This document shows, in pieces, positions 27,701 to 35,720 of a stretch of 64,000 nucleotides of DNA. Numbering within the stretch: position 1 is the stretch's first letter; each line of letters begins with the position of its first letter. A model generated the notes under the pieces. It ran no database searches. It saw only the letters and a list, made by a program, of their open reading frames with translations, and was not told where the DNA came from. This DNA is from Morinoia aosen. Lineage: Eukaryota > Arthropoda > Malacostraca > Amphipoda > Talitridae. Both the position numbers and the translations under genes were made by a program. The stretch is from positions 49,580,757 to 49,644,756 of the forward strand of contig CM059560.1 in the NCBI GenBank assembly GCA_030386875.1. The letters are read 5' to 3'.

Positions 27701-29263
27701 CGGAGAAATTTGGTCTTCACATTAGAAATTAAATTTCATATTTTTCATTTGAAAACTGTAAGATAAGGAAGTGGAAGCGTGACGTATCCTCACATGCAAC
27801 TGACAAGGAATGTCCATTGATAAAGTGAAGGTCAAAAAAACTTATCGACGTTCGCATTCATTATATCGTAGTTGTTTCCCGATTTTAATGAAAAAAAAAC
27901 TACATTGTAAATAAACAGCATAGGAGAAACTTTTATCGTAAACGGTTCACAGATTTTGATGAAAAAGAAACTCAATTGAAAACAAACAGCAGAGGCGAAA
28001 CCCAGAAGATTTAGGGGCTCGGCAATTTGACATGGTGGAGAATGAGGAGCAGGCGTAGTAATGTGACTCGCAGCTAAAGCGAGGGCGGGCAAAAACGCCT
28101 TAGCTGAGCGTCTCGGCTAACAACACACCAAGTCCTAGCACAACCTCCAACATGGATGCCAACACACAAAGTTCTAGCACAACCTCCAACATGGTTATCC
28201 CATGTCGCCAACATGGGATGTAAGCGAGAATGGCACCACACGATTTCACCGCACAGGATCTTTCGGAAGATACTTCTTACATGTAGGTTGGATACCAATT
28301 TACAATACATCAAACATGCGGCTAGTTTAAATTTCATTGGTGCAGGTATATAAAACGCATTGTTTACCCATGTTCTTCGGTGAACATTAAATTAATAGTT
28401 CTCAAAAGGTTTACCGCGTACATTACTCCTCGACAATGCTGTTAATGTTTCAGAATTACTCTGAAAAGAACTCAGTGGAATCACGTGCATAGCCTTCCAA
28501 TTGCTAATAGTTAGTGCAGATTCTACGTGTGATTTGATGACCGATTAATCGAAACAATTTGTGAAATACATAGAATACTCTCTTCTCCAAGTCACAATGT
28601 CACGAAACAATTTTCAAGTTTTATTGATAGTTAAATAAATCGATACTTCAATCAAACTAATGAACCAAATACCCAAGCGTAGTGCGAAATGGCTTTCTCA
28701 TAGTCGACTACCCAAATATTCAAGAAAAGAAAAAAGACACAAAAAAAGAGCAAATAATTTGGTGCAAACTGCATGTAGCCTACTGGCTAAAGTTGATAAT
28801 GACATTTAATTAAAATAATAGAACATGATGCTTACGTAAGTTCTTTGCAGCTCAGGATGAGACGCTGCGTGGTGATGTTCAGTGATTTGCGACACAATAG
28901 GAGGCATAGTTGTCAATTTTTATTATTTTTTTGTGTTGCACAATAACTTCGCTCGTCTGATTTATGCAATTATAAATCACAGCATGCAAGTACACAAATC
29001 GTAGTTCGACAAGTCCACAATAAAGGTCAGTCTATGTCTGTCATACAGATTCGTCTCAAATTATACGATAGTCAACCACTTGAAGGACTTTAATGAAAAT
29101 CTTGCAACTAATATCACAGCACATGCAAGCAACAAGTGGATGGGCAAAACCGTAAAGCAATTCAAATGAATCCACTAAATATGAATAAATAAATAAGACG
29201 CACTTAATTTCACGATGAAATCACTGTATTTTTTCGTACCTCGTATAAATCAGGCTGTATCAT
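9497..29263 (-). CDS. Tis11: TIS11/ZFP36-family tandem CCCH zinc-finger mRNA-decay protein, 4 coding exons
   Basis: Joined exons 29263-29240, 11905-11570, 10736-10203 and 9763-9497 (stop included) give 386 residues; every junction is phase 0 with GT-AG borders. Finger 1 has C136, C145, C151, H155 and finger 2 has C174, C183, C189, H193 (C-x8-C-x5-C-x3-H). RYKTEL and KYKTEL precede the fingers, and the linker is the family's usual 18 residues. A basic-serine patch, RLDRSHSEP, lies at 102-110, and RLPIF at 375-379 is close to the C-terminal NOT1-binding motif of tristetraprolin. Family members bind UUAUUUAUU elements in mRNA 3'UTRs and recruit CCR4-NOT for deadenylation, mainly in the cytoplasm. 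PolyQ runs occur near residues 28-32 and 114-120, and the region after the fingers is Pro/Ser-rich. The intron between residues 8 and 9 is 17.3 kb. Exons 2-4 are near certain; exon 1 is inferred from phase, donor and resemblance to the tiny first coding exon of mammalian ZFP36. Confidence 0.93.
9764..10202 (-). other. Tis11: TIS11 intron 3
   Basis: 439 bp with GTGAGC donor and CAG acceptor. Almost half is a tandem array (9838-10050). Confidence 0.85.
9838..10050. repeat. Alternating 33/30-bp minisatellite (63-bp higher-order unit)
   Basis: GTTCACTTTTATTTTGG recurs at 9842, 9875, 9905, 9938, 9968, 10001 and 10031. Spacings are 33, 30, 33, 30, 33, 30. The longer unit has AATAACAATATCAAAA and the shorter AATAACATCAAAA. 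It lies wholly inside TIS11 intron 3. Confidence 0.95.
10203..10736 (-). CDS. Tis11: TIS11 coding exon 3 (tandem CCCH zinc fingers)
   Basis: 178 codons, residues 121-298. The acceptor is a pyrimidine-rich tract ending CAACAG above 10736; the donor is AAG|GTGAGC with the last exon base at 10203. It holds both fingers (residues 130-193), and all eight zinc ligands are present. Finger 1 reads [20 protein letters not shown] and finger 2 [20 protein letters not shown]. After them come a Pro/Ser/Thr-rich segment and a tract ending [10 protein letters not shown]. Reading through the donor gives only a few residues (VSFDEIKFQ) before a stop; an intron-retained product would lose the CCR4-NOT tail. 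Confidence 0.97.
10737..11569 (-). other. Tis11: TIS11 intron 2
   Basis: 833 bp, GTGCGA donor and CAACAG acceptor. Next to the donor it carries a copy of the exon-2 3' end (see 11401-11600); the rest is AT-rich with no recognised element. Confidence 0.85.
11401..11600. repeat. Tandem duplication of the exon-2 end and splice donor
   Basis: Plus-strand 11401-11495 and 11508-11600 are related copies, offset about 107-117 bp. Shared landmarks are TATTNCACGC, AAGAGTAGACTAGG, the CAG/CAA tract and GAGGCCAAA. The second copy contains the real end of exon 2 and its donor; the first lies in intron 2 and has CT in place of the donor GT. Confidence 0.85.
11570..11905 (-). CDS. Tis11: TIS11 coding exon 2 (N-terminal regulatory region)
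   Basis: 112 codons, residues 9-120. The acceptor is a long T-rich tract ending TTGCAG just above 11905; the donor is CAG|GTGCGA with the last exon base at 11570. It encodes TVLRSHFD, a Ser/Gln-rich stretch, a low-complexity linker and the [11 protein letters not shown] patch. The family carries similar R-x-x-S-x-S-E-P serine motifs that are phosphorylated and bind 14-3-3 (family knowledge; not shown here). The exon ends in seven glutamines that run up to the donor. An in-frame TTG CAG before 11905 is the intron's acceptor, not a start. Confidence 0.9.
14837..15103. repeat. Diverged ~150-bp tandem duplication
   Basis: Shared landmarks are CAACTCATGAAnAGCGACC, TTAATGGGAC, CATTCAGCA and GCCGCCAAG/GTCGCCAAG, in the same order and orientation. 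Confidence 0.8.
19350..19530. repeat. 29-bp minisatellite
   Basis: About six copies; ATTTATGG at 19356, 19385, 19414 and on. The unit reads like GGTTACAAAACGTTACC plus TTAAACATTTAT. Confidence 0.95.
20267..20840. repeat. Dispersed repeat family, copy 1
   Basis: From CAATTGAAAATTATCGCCC at 20267 to at least 20512 it matches 63755-64000 in the same orientation with only scattered differences. It contains AAGGGCCCTT and many short TAGCCGTTT/GGGCTT motifs. The tail (about 20700-20825) holds internal tandem copies of CCAAACCTGAnGTACAGGC. No coding capacity or terminal repeats seen; class unknown. Confidence 0.85.
21477..21650. repeat. Foldback element with ~58-bp arms
   Basis: AAGAACGAAAGGGCAAAAAC and the following bases to about 21535 reappear as reverse complement at about 21592-21650. 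The spacer contains TAGGCCCGAAACGTT, a motif type seen near the ends of some retroelements. Arms are nearly identical, so the duplication is young or under conversion. Confidence 0.85.
23646..23880. repeat. 60-bp tandem repeat, four copies
   Basis: Copies begin near 23655, 23715, 23770 and 23828 with GAAAATGGTnGT, GATACCT and CAATACGTGTTnAGAAT. The third copy is shortened. Confidence 0.9.
24787..25407 (-). CDS. Orphan ORF, 206 codons, function unknown
   Basis: First ATG at 25407-25405; stop at 24787. It is the longest non-repetitive ORF in the window. The N-terminus [20 protein letters not shown] followed by HCVPAELPC resembles a signal peptide (basic n-region, hydrophobic core, small residue before cleavage). 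The rest is rich in Phe, Leu, Ser and Tyr, as expected from a T-rich strand that rarely makes stop codons, so chance is a serious alternative. It lies in intron 1 of TIS11 on the same strand, 8 bp below a CRE. No family recognised. Confidence 0.15.
   Translation of the reverse strand: MHFMPARRSACWLLFSIALTHCVPAELPCFISAILNLSPSLAPGFYVFLHLSSVLIQNTHTLSLHFLSYFTKLHLFELFFKLSGISITYTTLYNFLTLGVNLPRLRASALALDRVYSSNNLNFWCSQLSSEIFYFEKLEYYSVFIHYFTLNVFTEPVSFGCVHCVTQRPITFCYPVRFHFVSNTVTILECLILYYESFYLLLCRMN
25415..25438. promoter_or_regulatory. CRE plus FTZ-F1/nuclear-receptor-like site in intron 1
   Basis: TGACGTCA at 25415-25422; on the minus strand CCAAGGTCA at 25438-25430 fits the FTZ-F1/SF-1 consensus YCAAGGYCR. 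The surrounding 25380-25500 is GC-rich for this window. Could be an intronic enhancer or an alternative promoter. Confidence 0.3.
25480..25870. repeat. ~120-bp block repeated three times, diverged
   Basis: Each copy starts GCAGCATAnCnACnACAA, then ACCTAATTC, ACAG, CGTTTGTCC and AACTAATGATG. Copies begin near 25480, 25609 and 25724. The first and third also share AGAAAGCTTGCACAC-type ends. Confidence 0.85.
27870..28005. repeat. ~75-bp duplication
   Basis: GATTTTAATGAAAAA...AAACAGCATAGGnGAAAC is followed by GATTTTGATGAAAAA...AAACAGCAGAGGCGAAAC. Confidence 0.8.
28125..28200. repeat. ~40-bp duplication
   Basis: TCTAGCACAACCTCCAACAT and its near-copy CCTAGCACAACC occur about 40 bp apart, each followed by ATGG. 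Confidence 0.8.
29240..29263 (-). CDS. Tis11: TIS11 coding exon 1 (8-codon micro-exon)
   Basis: ATG ATA CAG CCT GAT TTA TAC GAG encodes MIQPDLYE and is followed directly by a donor, GAG|GTACGA. It ends in phase 0, as the acceptor at 11905 requires, so the junction reads [11 protein letters not shown]. Mammalian tristetraprolin likewise starts with a very short coding exon ending in IYE before a serine/leucine stretch. That similarity is from memory, not an alignment. The start was chosen because it gives this junction; the ATGs upstream all open short uORFs. Alternative first exons elsewhere in the 17 kb intron cannot be excluded. Confidence 0.75.
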
Positions 29264-29383
29264 GCTAGCAACACAGTACGAACGTGTTCAACACTTCTCA
29301 TTATTTAGCGAGATGCTCATCAGAACGCCGGTTTAAGACTCAGCTCGCACTCATCCACTCTGTGTCGCACTCACAGCTCAACT
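29264..29383 (-). other. Tis11: Proposed TIS11 5' leader with three uORFs
   Basis: About 120 nt from the predicted start site to the main ATG. uORF1 is 29354-29340 (MSAS). uORF2 is 29320-29288 (10 codons). uORF3 is 29301-29260 (13 codons); its TGA overlaps the main ATG as ATGA. The leader's extent depends on the promoter prediction. Confidence 0.55.
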
Positions 29384-29385
29384 GA
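29352..29385 (-). promoter_or_regulatory. Tis11: Initiator + DPE core promoter of TIS11
   Basis: On the minus strand TCAGTT at 29385-29380 matches the arthropod initiator, with A+1 at 29383. GGATG at 29356-29352 falls exactly at +28 to +32 and matches the DPE consensus RGWYV. I saw no TATA box at -30. A GC-rich patch with GGGAGGGGC lies about 50-60 bp upstream. The match is a prediction without expression data. Confidence 0.55.
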
Positions 29386-29760
29386 ACTTGTTGATGAGCG
29401 AGCGTTCGAGACTCAAGAGCTCCCTCCATTCAAAGCCCCTCCCACTCAACGTATGGACGAACATACACATTCACGAACACACGGACACACACCACCTGCA
29501 AAGCAGACGCAACACTGTAGGTTTGGATGCTTCATTGGGTAAGTTTCCATGTCATAGCTCAACAAAGCATGTTTTTCATTTGGTAGCTCAGGCTGCAGAA
29601 TAAACATGTGTTTTAAGTGTTTTTCGAATTTCAAATGACAATCCGTCTTCTCTCCTATAGGTTGCCGCGCCGAATTACATGGCTGCCAACAGTAGTTGTA
29701 AACGTTTGAAAGATCTGAGTGGCACAACGCTAGCTGTTTCGACAAAGCAAACGAACTGCG
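29384..29760 (-). promoter_or_regulatory. Tis11: Probable proximal upstream region of TIS11
   Basis: This is the sequence immediately upstream of the proposed start site. It is richer in GC and CA/GT-type runs than its surroundings, with an Sp/KLF- or EGR-like GGGAGGGGC on the minus strand near 29440. No serum-response element (CC-W6-GG) was found by eye. ORFs on both strands here are short and unremarkable. Confidence 0.3.
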
Positions 29761-31640
29761 CGTAGGAGTTTTTTAATATATCATAGACTGGACAAGAAAT
29801 AAGGCATTATTGATGCATCATCATTATTTTCTTTTGCCGGTGATTAGGTTTCATTTTCTGCGCACTAATCCGTGTTGTAATTTTTCCCCTCATTAAGAAA
29901 GTAATTATATTAATAAATACCATTTAACAATATGAGTTCTCGATCTAGAAAATCAGTAGATACCGTTTATTAACAATGATGAAATTAATAATTTATTAAC
30001 GTACAAAATCAAAAATTAAAATTAGCGGTTTAGGAATGAACACTTTTTTTTAATTAGGCCTTATATTTCTAAATATCTTATTCCAAACTAATGATGCTTA
30101 TTATTGCAATTCACAACGATGTTTACGTAAATTTACAATTTCTCCTGAACTAATTTTATTTAAATTTTAGTCTCATTGCATGAGTTTATAACAATGCTTG
30201 CACTTCCTGATGACAGCGCAGCTGCATCTGACTGCAACTGTGGAAAATTCATGTAACTGGAAATAGAGGGCCTGCCGCGCAGCACAGTTGACCGGTGAAC
30301 TTCCGGGCTACACCTTCCGTTTTATGTACCAAAGTCACGTTACGGTTTGCTTTTCTTTGATCTGAAAGATATATAGCCCAGATTTCTGAAATTACTGAAA
30401 CATTGAACACATCAATAATAGAGTGTGCAGGATGTGAAATAGCGGGTACCATCATGGCGTTGATATTACAACTAGCCATGCAGTCATCATCTCTCAACAG
30501 AAAATATTCATACTTCGGTGAGTCATACAACATAGTTATTTGTATTAAAATGTTATTGAAGAAAAACTATGAAATGGCGCATGCAAATTTTTTGTAACTG
30601 GAAGTGCCTGCTTATAAACGCTGCGAAAGATAGATAATACAATAATCAAGTTTTGTTTCTGCTTATGACTTCTTCTTTGACTTTGGAACTTTCTTTGAGA
30701 CAAAATTTAAAGACGTATTTAAAAAAATGGTCGACAACCATTATGGTGAGAGACATTATGTCGACAAAACCTAGTTGTAGGAAGTGTGCAGACATTCATG
30801 AAATGCTCCACTATGACTAGTGAAAGTGAAGTTTTTGCTTCAGCACCGTCACTTGTACGAGTATCTTAGTGGAGGCGGAAGTTGCTTCTGTCAGTTTTAT
30901 TGACGAAGAGAAATGTTCTAATTTACAGTTACCTAATGTATAGAATCTAAATATTTTGTTAAATAGCTGATGTTCTTATAAGACTAATTTTTCTTAGTAA
31001 CACCTTGATTAAATATTTTAAACATGACATGTGGTAGGGTGAACTTTGAAAAATAAACCAATCTAAAAAAAAAACAGGCCGTCGTGAAGGGCATTCTCAT
31101 CGTGTGGAGTTGTCATCAAAAATTTTCAGGAAGTGAATTTCCCAGCCACTCAAAACGAGTTTTGTAACATCGTCTGAGGGAAAATGAAACTTATTACCTC
31201 CCACTTCATCAGAATCCGTTAGTTTCGCCAACATACTTTGAACAAGAATTAGCCACAGTGACCGTTGACGTAGGACTTACGGCTTGACTTAAGACATTTA
31301 ACTATCACGCTGAACGATTGTACCTGTACAGCTAAATTGATTTCTCAGGCAGTGTGTGATATTCAGTTGAACATTCTCTCAATGTATAACTGGATAGGTA
31401 TTCCTGAATGAATTAAACGAGTTCCAAAATTGATTATGGGAGCAGTGATTGAGCATTATTCTCAAAAATGATAAACATTTCTACAAAAACTTTCTGAGTC
31501 AACAAACATGCACCGAAATTGTAACAGACAAAAAACATAGGATAAATTTCAAAACAATAAATTAAATTCATGGTTATTTCGGTATATGAATGTAATTTAA
31601 ATAATAATTTTTTCGATAATTTTTGACTAAATTCTGTTAA
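29761..31640. other. No recognised feature upstream of TIS11
   Basis: AT-rich DNA with chance ORFs only. Distal enhancers of TIS11 could lie here but I see no defining sites. Confidence 0.5.
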
Positions 31641-31701
31641 AGTTTAAATTTTGTTAAAGTACCCAATAAAACTTTGCGACCACGTTGTTTCCCAGTTTCA
31701 G

Positions 31702-31795
31702 GCGGATAGGTTGGCAGCTCTGTTCATGGCGCGGGAAGCCGAGACGCTCAGCGGCCTCTCTTGCGTCACATTTGAGTCTGCACTCTGCACAGCCG
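31702..31795 (+). other. Possible internal exon, product unknown
   Basis: A pyrimidine-bearing tract ending TTTCAG precedes 31702, and GCCG|GTAAGG follows 31795. The 94-bp interval is GC-rich in an AT-rich setting and open in one frame (ADRLAALFMAREAETLSGL...). No family recognised. Could be a UTR or lncRNA exon, part of a repeat, or chance. Confidence 0.2.
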
Positions 31796-32451
31796 GTAAG
31801 GATGTCTTCATAGCCTCCCTACTCAACAGTGACGAAAGGGCAATGGAGGTAAACCATTGGTCAAAACCAGTCCGTTGCACAATAAAAGTATAGTATACTC
31901 TTCTAGAGGTAATAAGAAAGAGAGTTCAAGTTTGTAAAAAAATATTCATTATGTATACTTGTTTTGAGCCTGTTCACGCAGTCCCATGAAATGTGTTGAT
32001 TGTAATATGTGTGAGTGTGACGCTATTCTAATAGGGATGAGTTTGGTAAAAGTTTGGAAAATCTTTATGCATCCTATTCTATTACCTAAGAAGAAATGAC
32101 GTTAAAAGCTAGTGTAATCAAAGCTAGGTACGTCCATAAGACGTTTTAGTTCGGCATAACTTGAATGGTTTCTTGACTCCGCTGTCCTGACAACTCCGAG
32201 TAAAAATAATGATAACTGTGAGTAAATAGATTTATTAGAACAAGAGTGACCTGAATAACAAAGGAATATAAGTAGGAACTTGAATCACACGGCACTTATA
32301 AACGAAGGTGTACGTAAGAAACTCTGCTGCGAGTTGTCTGTGGTGTGTGTGGCGTTGAATCGAGCGTACACGTACGGACCACGGCGTGTCTCATATCCGC
32401 GCTTCAAGGTCAGCGTGTCCTTGAGTGCAGGCAACTTGTGGTGGTGTAAGT

Positions 32452-32690
32452 TAGGGATGTTCACTCACAACCAACACTTACGATCATTGGTCTGCATTCT
32501 CAAGTAAGTTAGAGGGATGTTCACTCACAACCAACACTTACGATCATTGGTCTGCATTCCCAAGTAAGTTAGAGGGATGTTCACTCACAACCAACACTTA
32601 CGATCATTGGTCTGCATTCCCAAGTAAGTTAGAGGGATGCTCACTCGCAACCAACACTTACGATTATTGGTCTGCATTCCCAAGTATCTA
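32452..32690. repeat. 60-bp tandem repeat, ~4 copies
   Basis: Near-identical 60-bp units begin at 32461, 32521, 32581 and 32641 (TCACTCACAACCAACACTTA...). Each carries CAAGTAAGTTAG, a splice-donor-like string. The last copy is cut. Confidence 0.97.
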
Positions 32691-33061
32691 CAACTGAATC
32701 GATTATAAGGAAGATGCTGTGAAGTTTTGAAGTATTCTTCCGGATATCAAACGAGTGGTTTGAATTTATTGAAGTTTAGTAGGCTTTTTATACGGGCAAA
32801 TTTTTCTATTATATTTCACGCATGGAAAATATAATGAAGCATCTTGTTTAATAATTTTTAAAATATTCACTGTATTCTACAGTTATGCATTTTACCAATA
32901 ATGAGCAGTGAGTAAATTAATCTCATTTTAGAAGTTGCACTCAATTTATGATGTGCATTTTTTCCTTTTTGAAGTTAGGCGTATTACGCTTACTTAAAAA
33001 AATGCAATGCGAGAAGTACAATTTTATAGATAATAAATTTATAACAACCACATATAACGGT

Positions 33062-33325
33062 TCCACGAAACGTATTAACATCATAAGAGTGCACCTGCTA
33101 TTGTGTTGGTTATTTGGTGCGGCATAGGTCACCCATCGGTGAAGGGTTGCGGTTATTCGAACAAATGATACTAACGCTTTTTTTGTGGTCCACTTCCACG
33201 AAACGTATTAACATCATAAGAGTGTACTTGTATTGGTTATTTGGCGCTAGTACTGCATACCTAGACTCCCACTCATCGGTGAAGGGTTGCGGTTATTCGA
33301 ACAAATGATACTAGTAGTTTTTTTG
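33062..33325. repeat. ~130-bp tandem duplication
   Basis: TTCCACGAAACGTATTAACA at about 33061 and 33191, with shared CATCGGTGAAGGGTTGCGG and TCGAACAAATGATACTA. Confidence 0.95.
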
Positions 33326-33474
33326 CCCACTCACGGGTTATAGGATAGGCAGCAGGCTTAGGTTGGTTAGGTGTCACCTATGCTGAGGGCACTGGTGCCC
33401 CTAGGGGAGACACTATTAAGTTACCCCAAGCCTTCTTCAGGGCTTCGTGCTCACTTGGCTTTTTTTCAGTGGTG

Positions 33475-33677
33475 CTACTATAGCGTTAGGTCCACCGCCA
33501 TATATCGTAAACCCAGGTCTAGTTTGAGGTCTAATAAAATCGCTAAGTTAAATTCAAGAGGTAAATAATATTCAATAGGGATGGAAAATGCACTATACAT
33601 TTAATTTAGCGATTTTGATAGACTTCACACTGCACCTGGGTAGGCGATATTTGGCGGTAGACCTCACGCTATAGGGA
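33475..33677. repeat. Foldback/MITE-like element with ~78-bp arms
   Basis: Left arm 33475-33553 (ACTATAGCGTTAGGTCCACC...AAAATCGCTAAGTTAAAT) is the reverse complement, with about a dozen mismatches, of 33599-33677. The spacer is about 45 bp. Ends read CTATAGCG. Confidence 0.85.
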
Positions 33678-34449
33678 TGTTTGACAACCTTTTCAGTTTT
33701 CCTGCCGTCTTTGCTGTCTCTTCTTTGTCTTTTCTACGGAGGTTAAACTCAATATAATTGTAATTTCCCGCTTCTTTCTTACCTTCTTAAATCGCTGCTT
33801 TATTGTGCAAGGTATCCTTTGTGGGAACACACCCAGTGCATAGTGTTGTAGTAGTGTTGATTTGTTTTGGGCTTGCCCATAAATTTTCCTTGTGTTTCCT
33901 GTGCATTTTAGTGAGGTATGCCAACCCCTCAAGCGAGCATTCGGTCTTCTCATTAGTGTAAATTAATGAGAGACGAGGCAGACAGCCTTCTCGTGACATC
34001 AGGTTCCCCGTTTTTTACAGTAAGTAGTACAAGGTGCTTCATTTTGGCATTCTTGAGATTGCCTTTGTTGTGGCTGTAGAATCCTAAACAAGCTTATATA
34101 ATAACAATAATAGTAAATACAGTAGTTATAAATGCGTTTATATCAAAATATAAGCGACTTGGGGATGTTTAACAACAGCATAGCGAGGTGTGGAATGTTT
34201 TGTTGCAAATTACCGAAATGTTATATTGACGCATTGTATCTATCGATGCATGCATTATACGAACGTTAGGAAAATCACTTACTGAAAATAATAGCACTTA
34301 CGCACACATGTTAAAGGAGAGTCTCTACGAGGGCGGTTTTTGTTATCAAAACTCGTAAAAGAGACACCCAGTTGCTTGGAAGGCTCAGTGTTTGTCAACT
34401 CTTAATATCTCATAGTTGGTAAAACGAGCACTCTGTTGGAAATGAGACC

Positions 34450-34590
34450 GAGGGTACGTCTGTTCATTGTACCTCAAAACTGGAAAAAGGGGGGGCCAAG
34501 GGAAGAAATACCCAAGCGTACGTCTGCTCATTGTACCTCAAAACTGGATAAAAGGGGTGGCCATTGGAAGAAAAAAGCGAGCGCACGCCA
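34450..34590. repeat. ~68-bp duplication
   Basis: GTACGTCTGTTCATTGTACC and GTACGTCTGCTCATTGTACC are each followed by TCAAAACTGGA and GGGG(T)GGCCA. Confidence 0.9.
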
Positions 34591-34719
34591 CCAGTACTCG
34601 AGAGATCGCCCATCCCTGCTTGATGAATGCAGAAGCCCGTGTACCACTGCGCCAGTCTCTGCAACAGGTTCTCTCCCTATCCTTGAGTGCGTTTGTGTGT
34701 TTGTTTGATCTACGTTGTC

Positions 34720-35130
34720 TATGGACGAGCATTCTGCTTCAGAGGTGACCTTGGAACCTCCAGTGATGCCAACCGTATGGGAACTGCAGTTTATGAAGCA
34801 AATGCAATTCTTGCGTGCATGGACAGCATTCCTTCTTCTTTTTGAGATGAGTTTAGTTTGTGTTTACATTTACGTCCGTGTTTGTATTAGGGCACTTTTG
34901 ATTTGGTACTTTCTGTTTAATTTTCTGCTGTAGATTTGACCAAGATATTTCTTTTTTCCATTACGAAGCACATGCCATTCGTGCATGAACAACATTCCTC
35001 TTTTTTTGATGAGTTTAGTTTGCGTTTACATGTACGTACGTGTCTGGACTAGGGCGCGTTTGATTTGGTACTTTCTGTTCAATTTTTTGCCATACATTTG
35101 ACCGAGCAATTTCTTTTTTCCCATGAAATA
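34720..35130 (+). repeat. ~175-bp duplication overlapping a small ORF
   Basis: GATGAGTTTAGTTTG, GTTTACAT, TTTGATTTGGTACTTTCTG, TTTGACC and TTTCTTTTTTCC occur in order twice. An ATG at 34721 opens MDEHSASEVTLEPPVMPTVW..., a start that looks protein-like before the frame dissolves into the duplicated T-rich sequence. It could be a remnant of a mobile-element ORF; no family assigned. Confidence 0.75.
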
Positions 35131-35414
35131 CATCTGTGGCGTAGCCAAATGAAAGACGGGGAAAGAATGCCTGGCGTCTCTCAGATAGTTGACTCCATTG
35201 TTTTTCTAGCATTGGCGCAGCTTAAATAAGCTTTGTTTTACCTTGTATGTTCGACAACGGAGCATTTACCGGGTTACCAATTTATTAGGTTCGCGTGCTG
35301 CTGATATAACCTAACTGGAGTTGACACCTCTGTAAAATCCCTGCATCTGCTGCTTAAATTCGTATTTCGAGTTACAAGGAAAGTTGTAGCTAAATTGTCG
35401 AAAGAAGTACGCAG

Positions 35415-35715
35415 TTTCGAGCTGTTATCAGCAAAGTTTGGTGTCTGATGCAAAAAAAAAAAAATAAAAAATTGAGCTCTTGAAGTATTGTTTTTTTTAA
35501 GGTTTAGCTGTTATTGTAATGTTATCAGTAAAGTTTAGGTGTCTGATGCAAAAAAAAAAATTATTGAGCTCGTGAAGTATTGTGTTTTATAAGGATTAGC
35601 TGTTATCGTAATGTTATCAGAAAAATTTAGGGATCTGATGCAAAAAAAAATTATTGAGCTCGTGAAGTATTGTGTTTTTTGAAGGTTTAGCTGTTATCGT
35701 AATTTTCCAATCAGC
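35415..35715. repeat. ~95-bp tandem repeat, three copies
   Basis: GCTGTTAT...TTATCAG, CTGATGCAAAAAAAA, TTGAGCTC and GAAGTATTGT recur near 35420, 35505 and 35600. Unit length varies with the A-run. Confidence 0.9.
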
Positions 35716-35720
35716 AAAAT

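Larger units (their letters stand above)
11906..29239 (-). other. Tis11: TIS11 intron 1 (17.3 kb)
   Basis: GTACGA donor, TTGCAG acceptor. It contains, in plus-strand order, a diverged duplication (14837-15103), a 29-bp array (19350-19530), a dispersed repeat (20267-20840), a foldback (21477-21650), a 60-bp array (23646-23880), a 206-codon orphan ORF (24787-25407), a CRE/FTZ-F1-like patch (25415-25438), a tripled ~120-bp block (25480-25870), and duplications near 27870 and 28125. I see no other genes; the remaining 11.9-14.8, 15.1-19.3, 21.7-23.6 and 25.9-27.8 kb segments are plain AT-rich DNA. Confidence 0.7.

Noticed and set aside
32461..32690. Evenly spaced repeats resembling a CRISPR array
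   Set aside because: The whole 60-bp unit is repeated, with no unique spacers. The same applies to the arrays at 54745 and 56340, and the window is eukaryotic.
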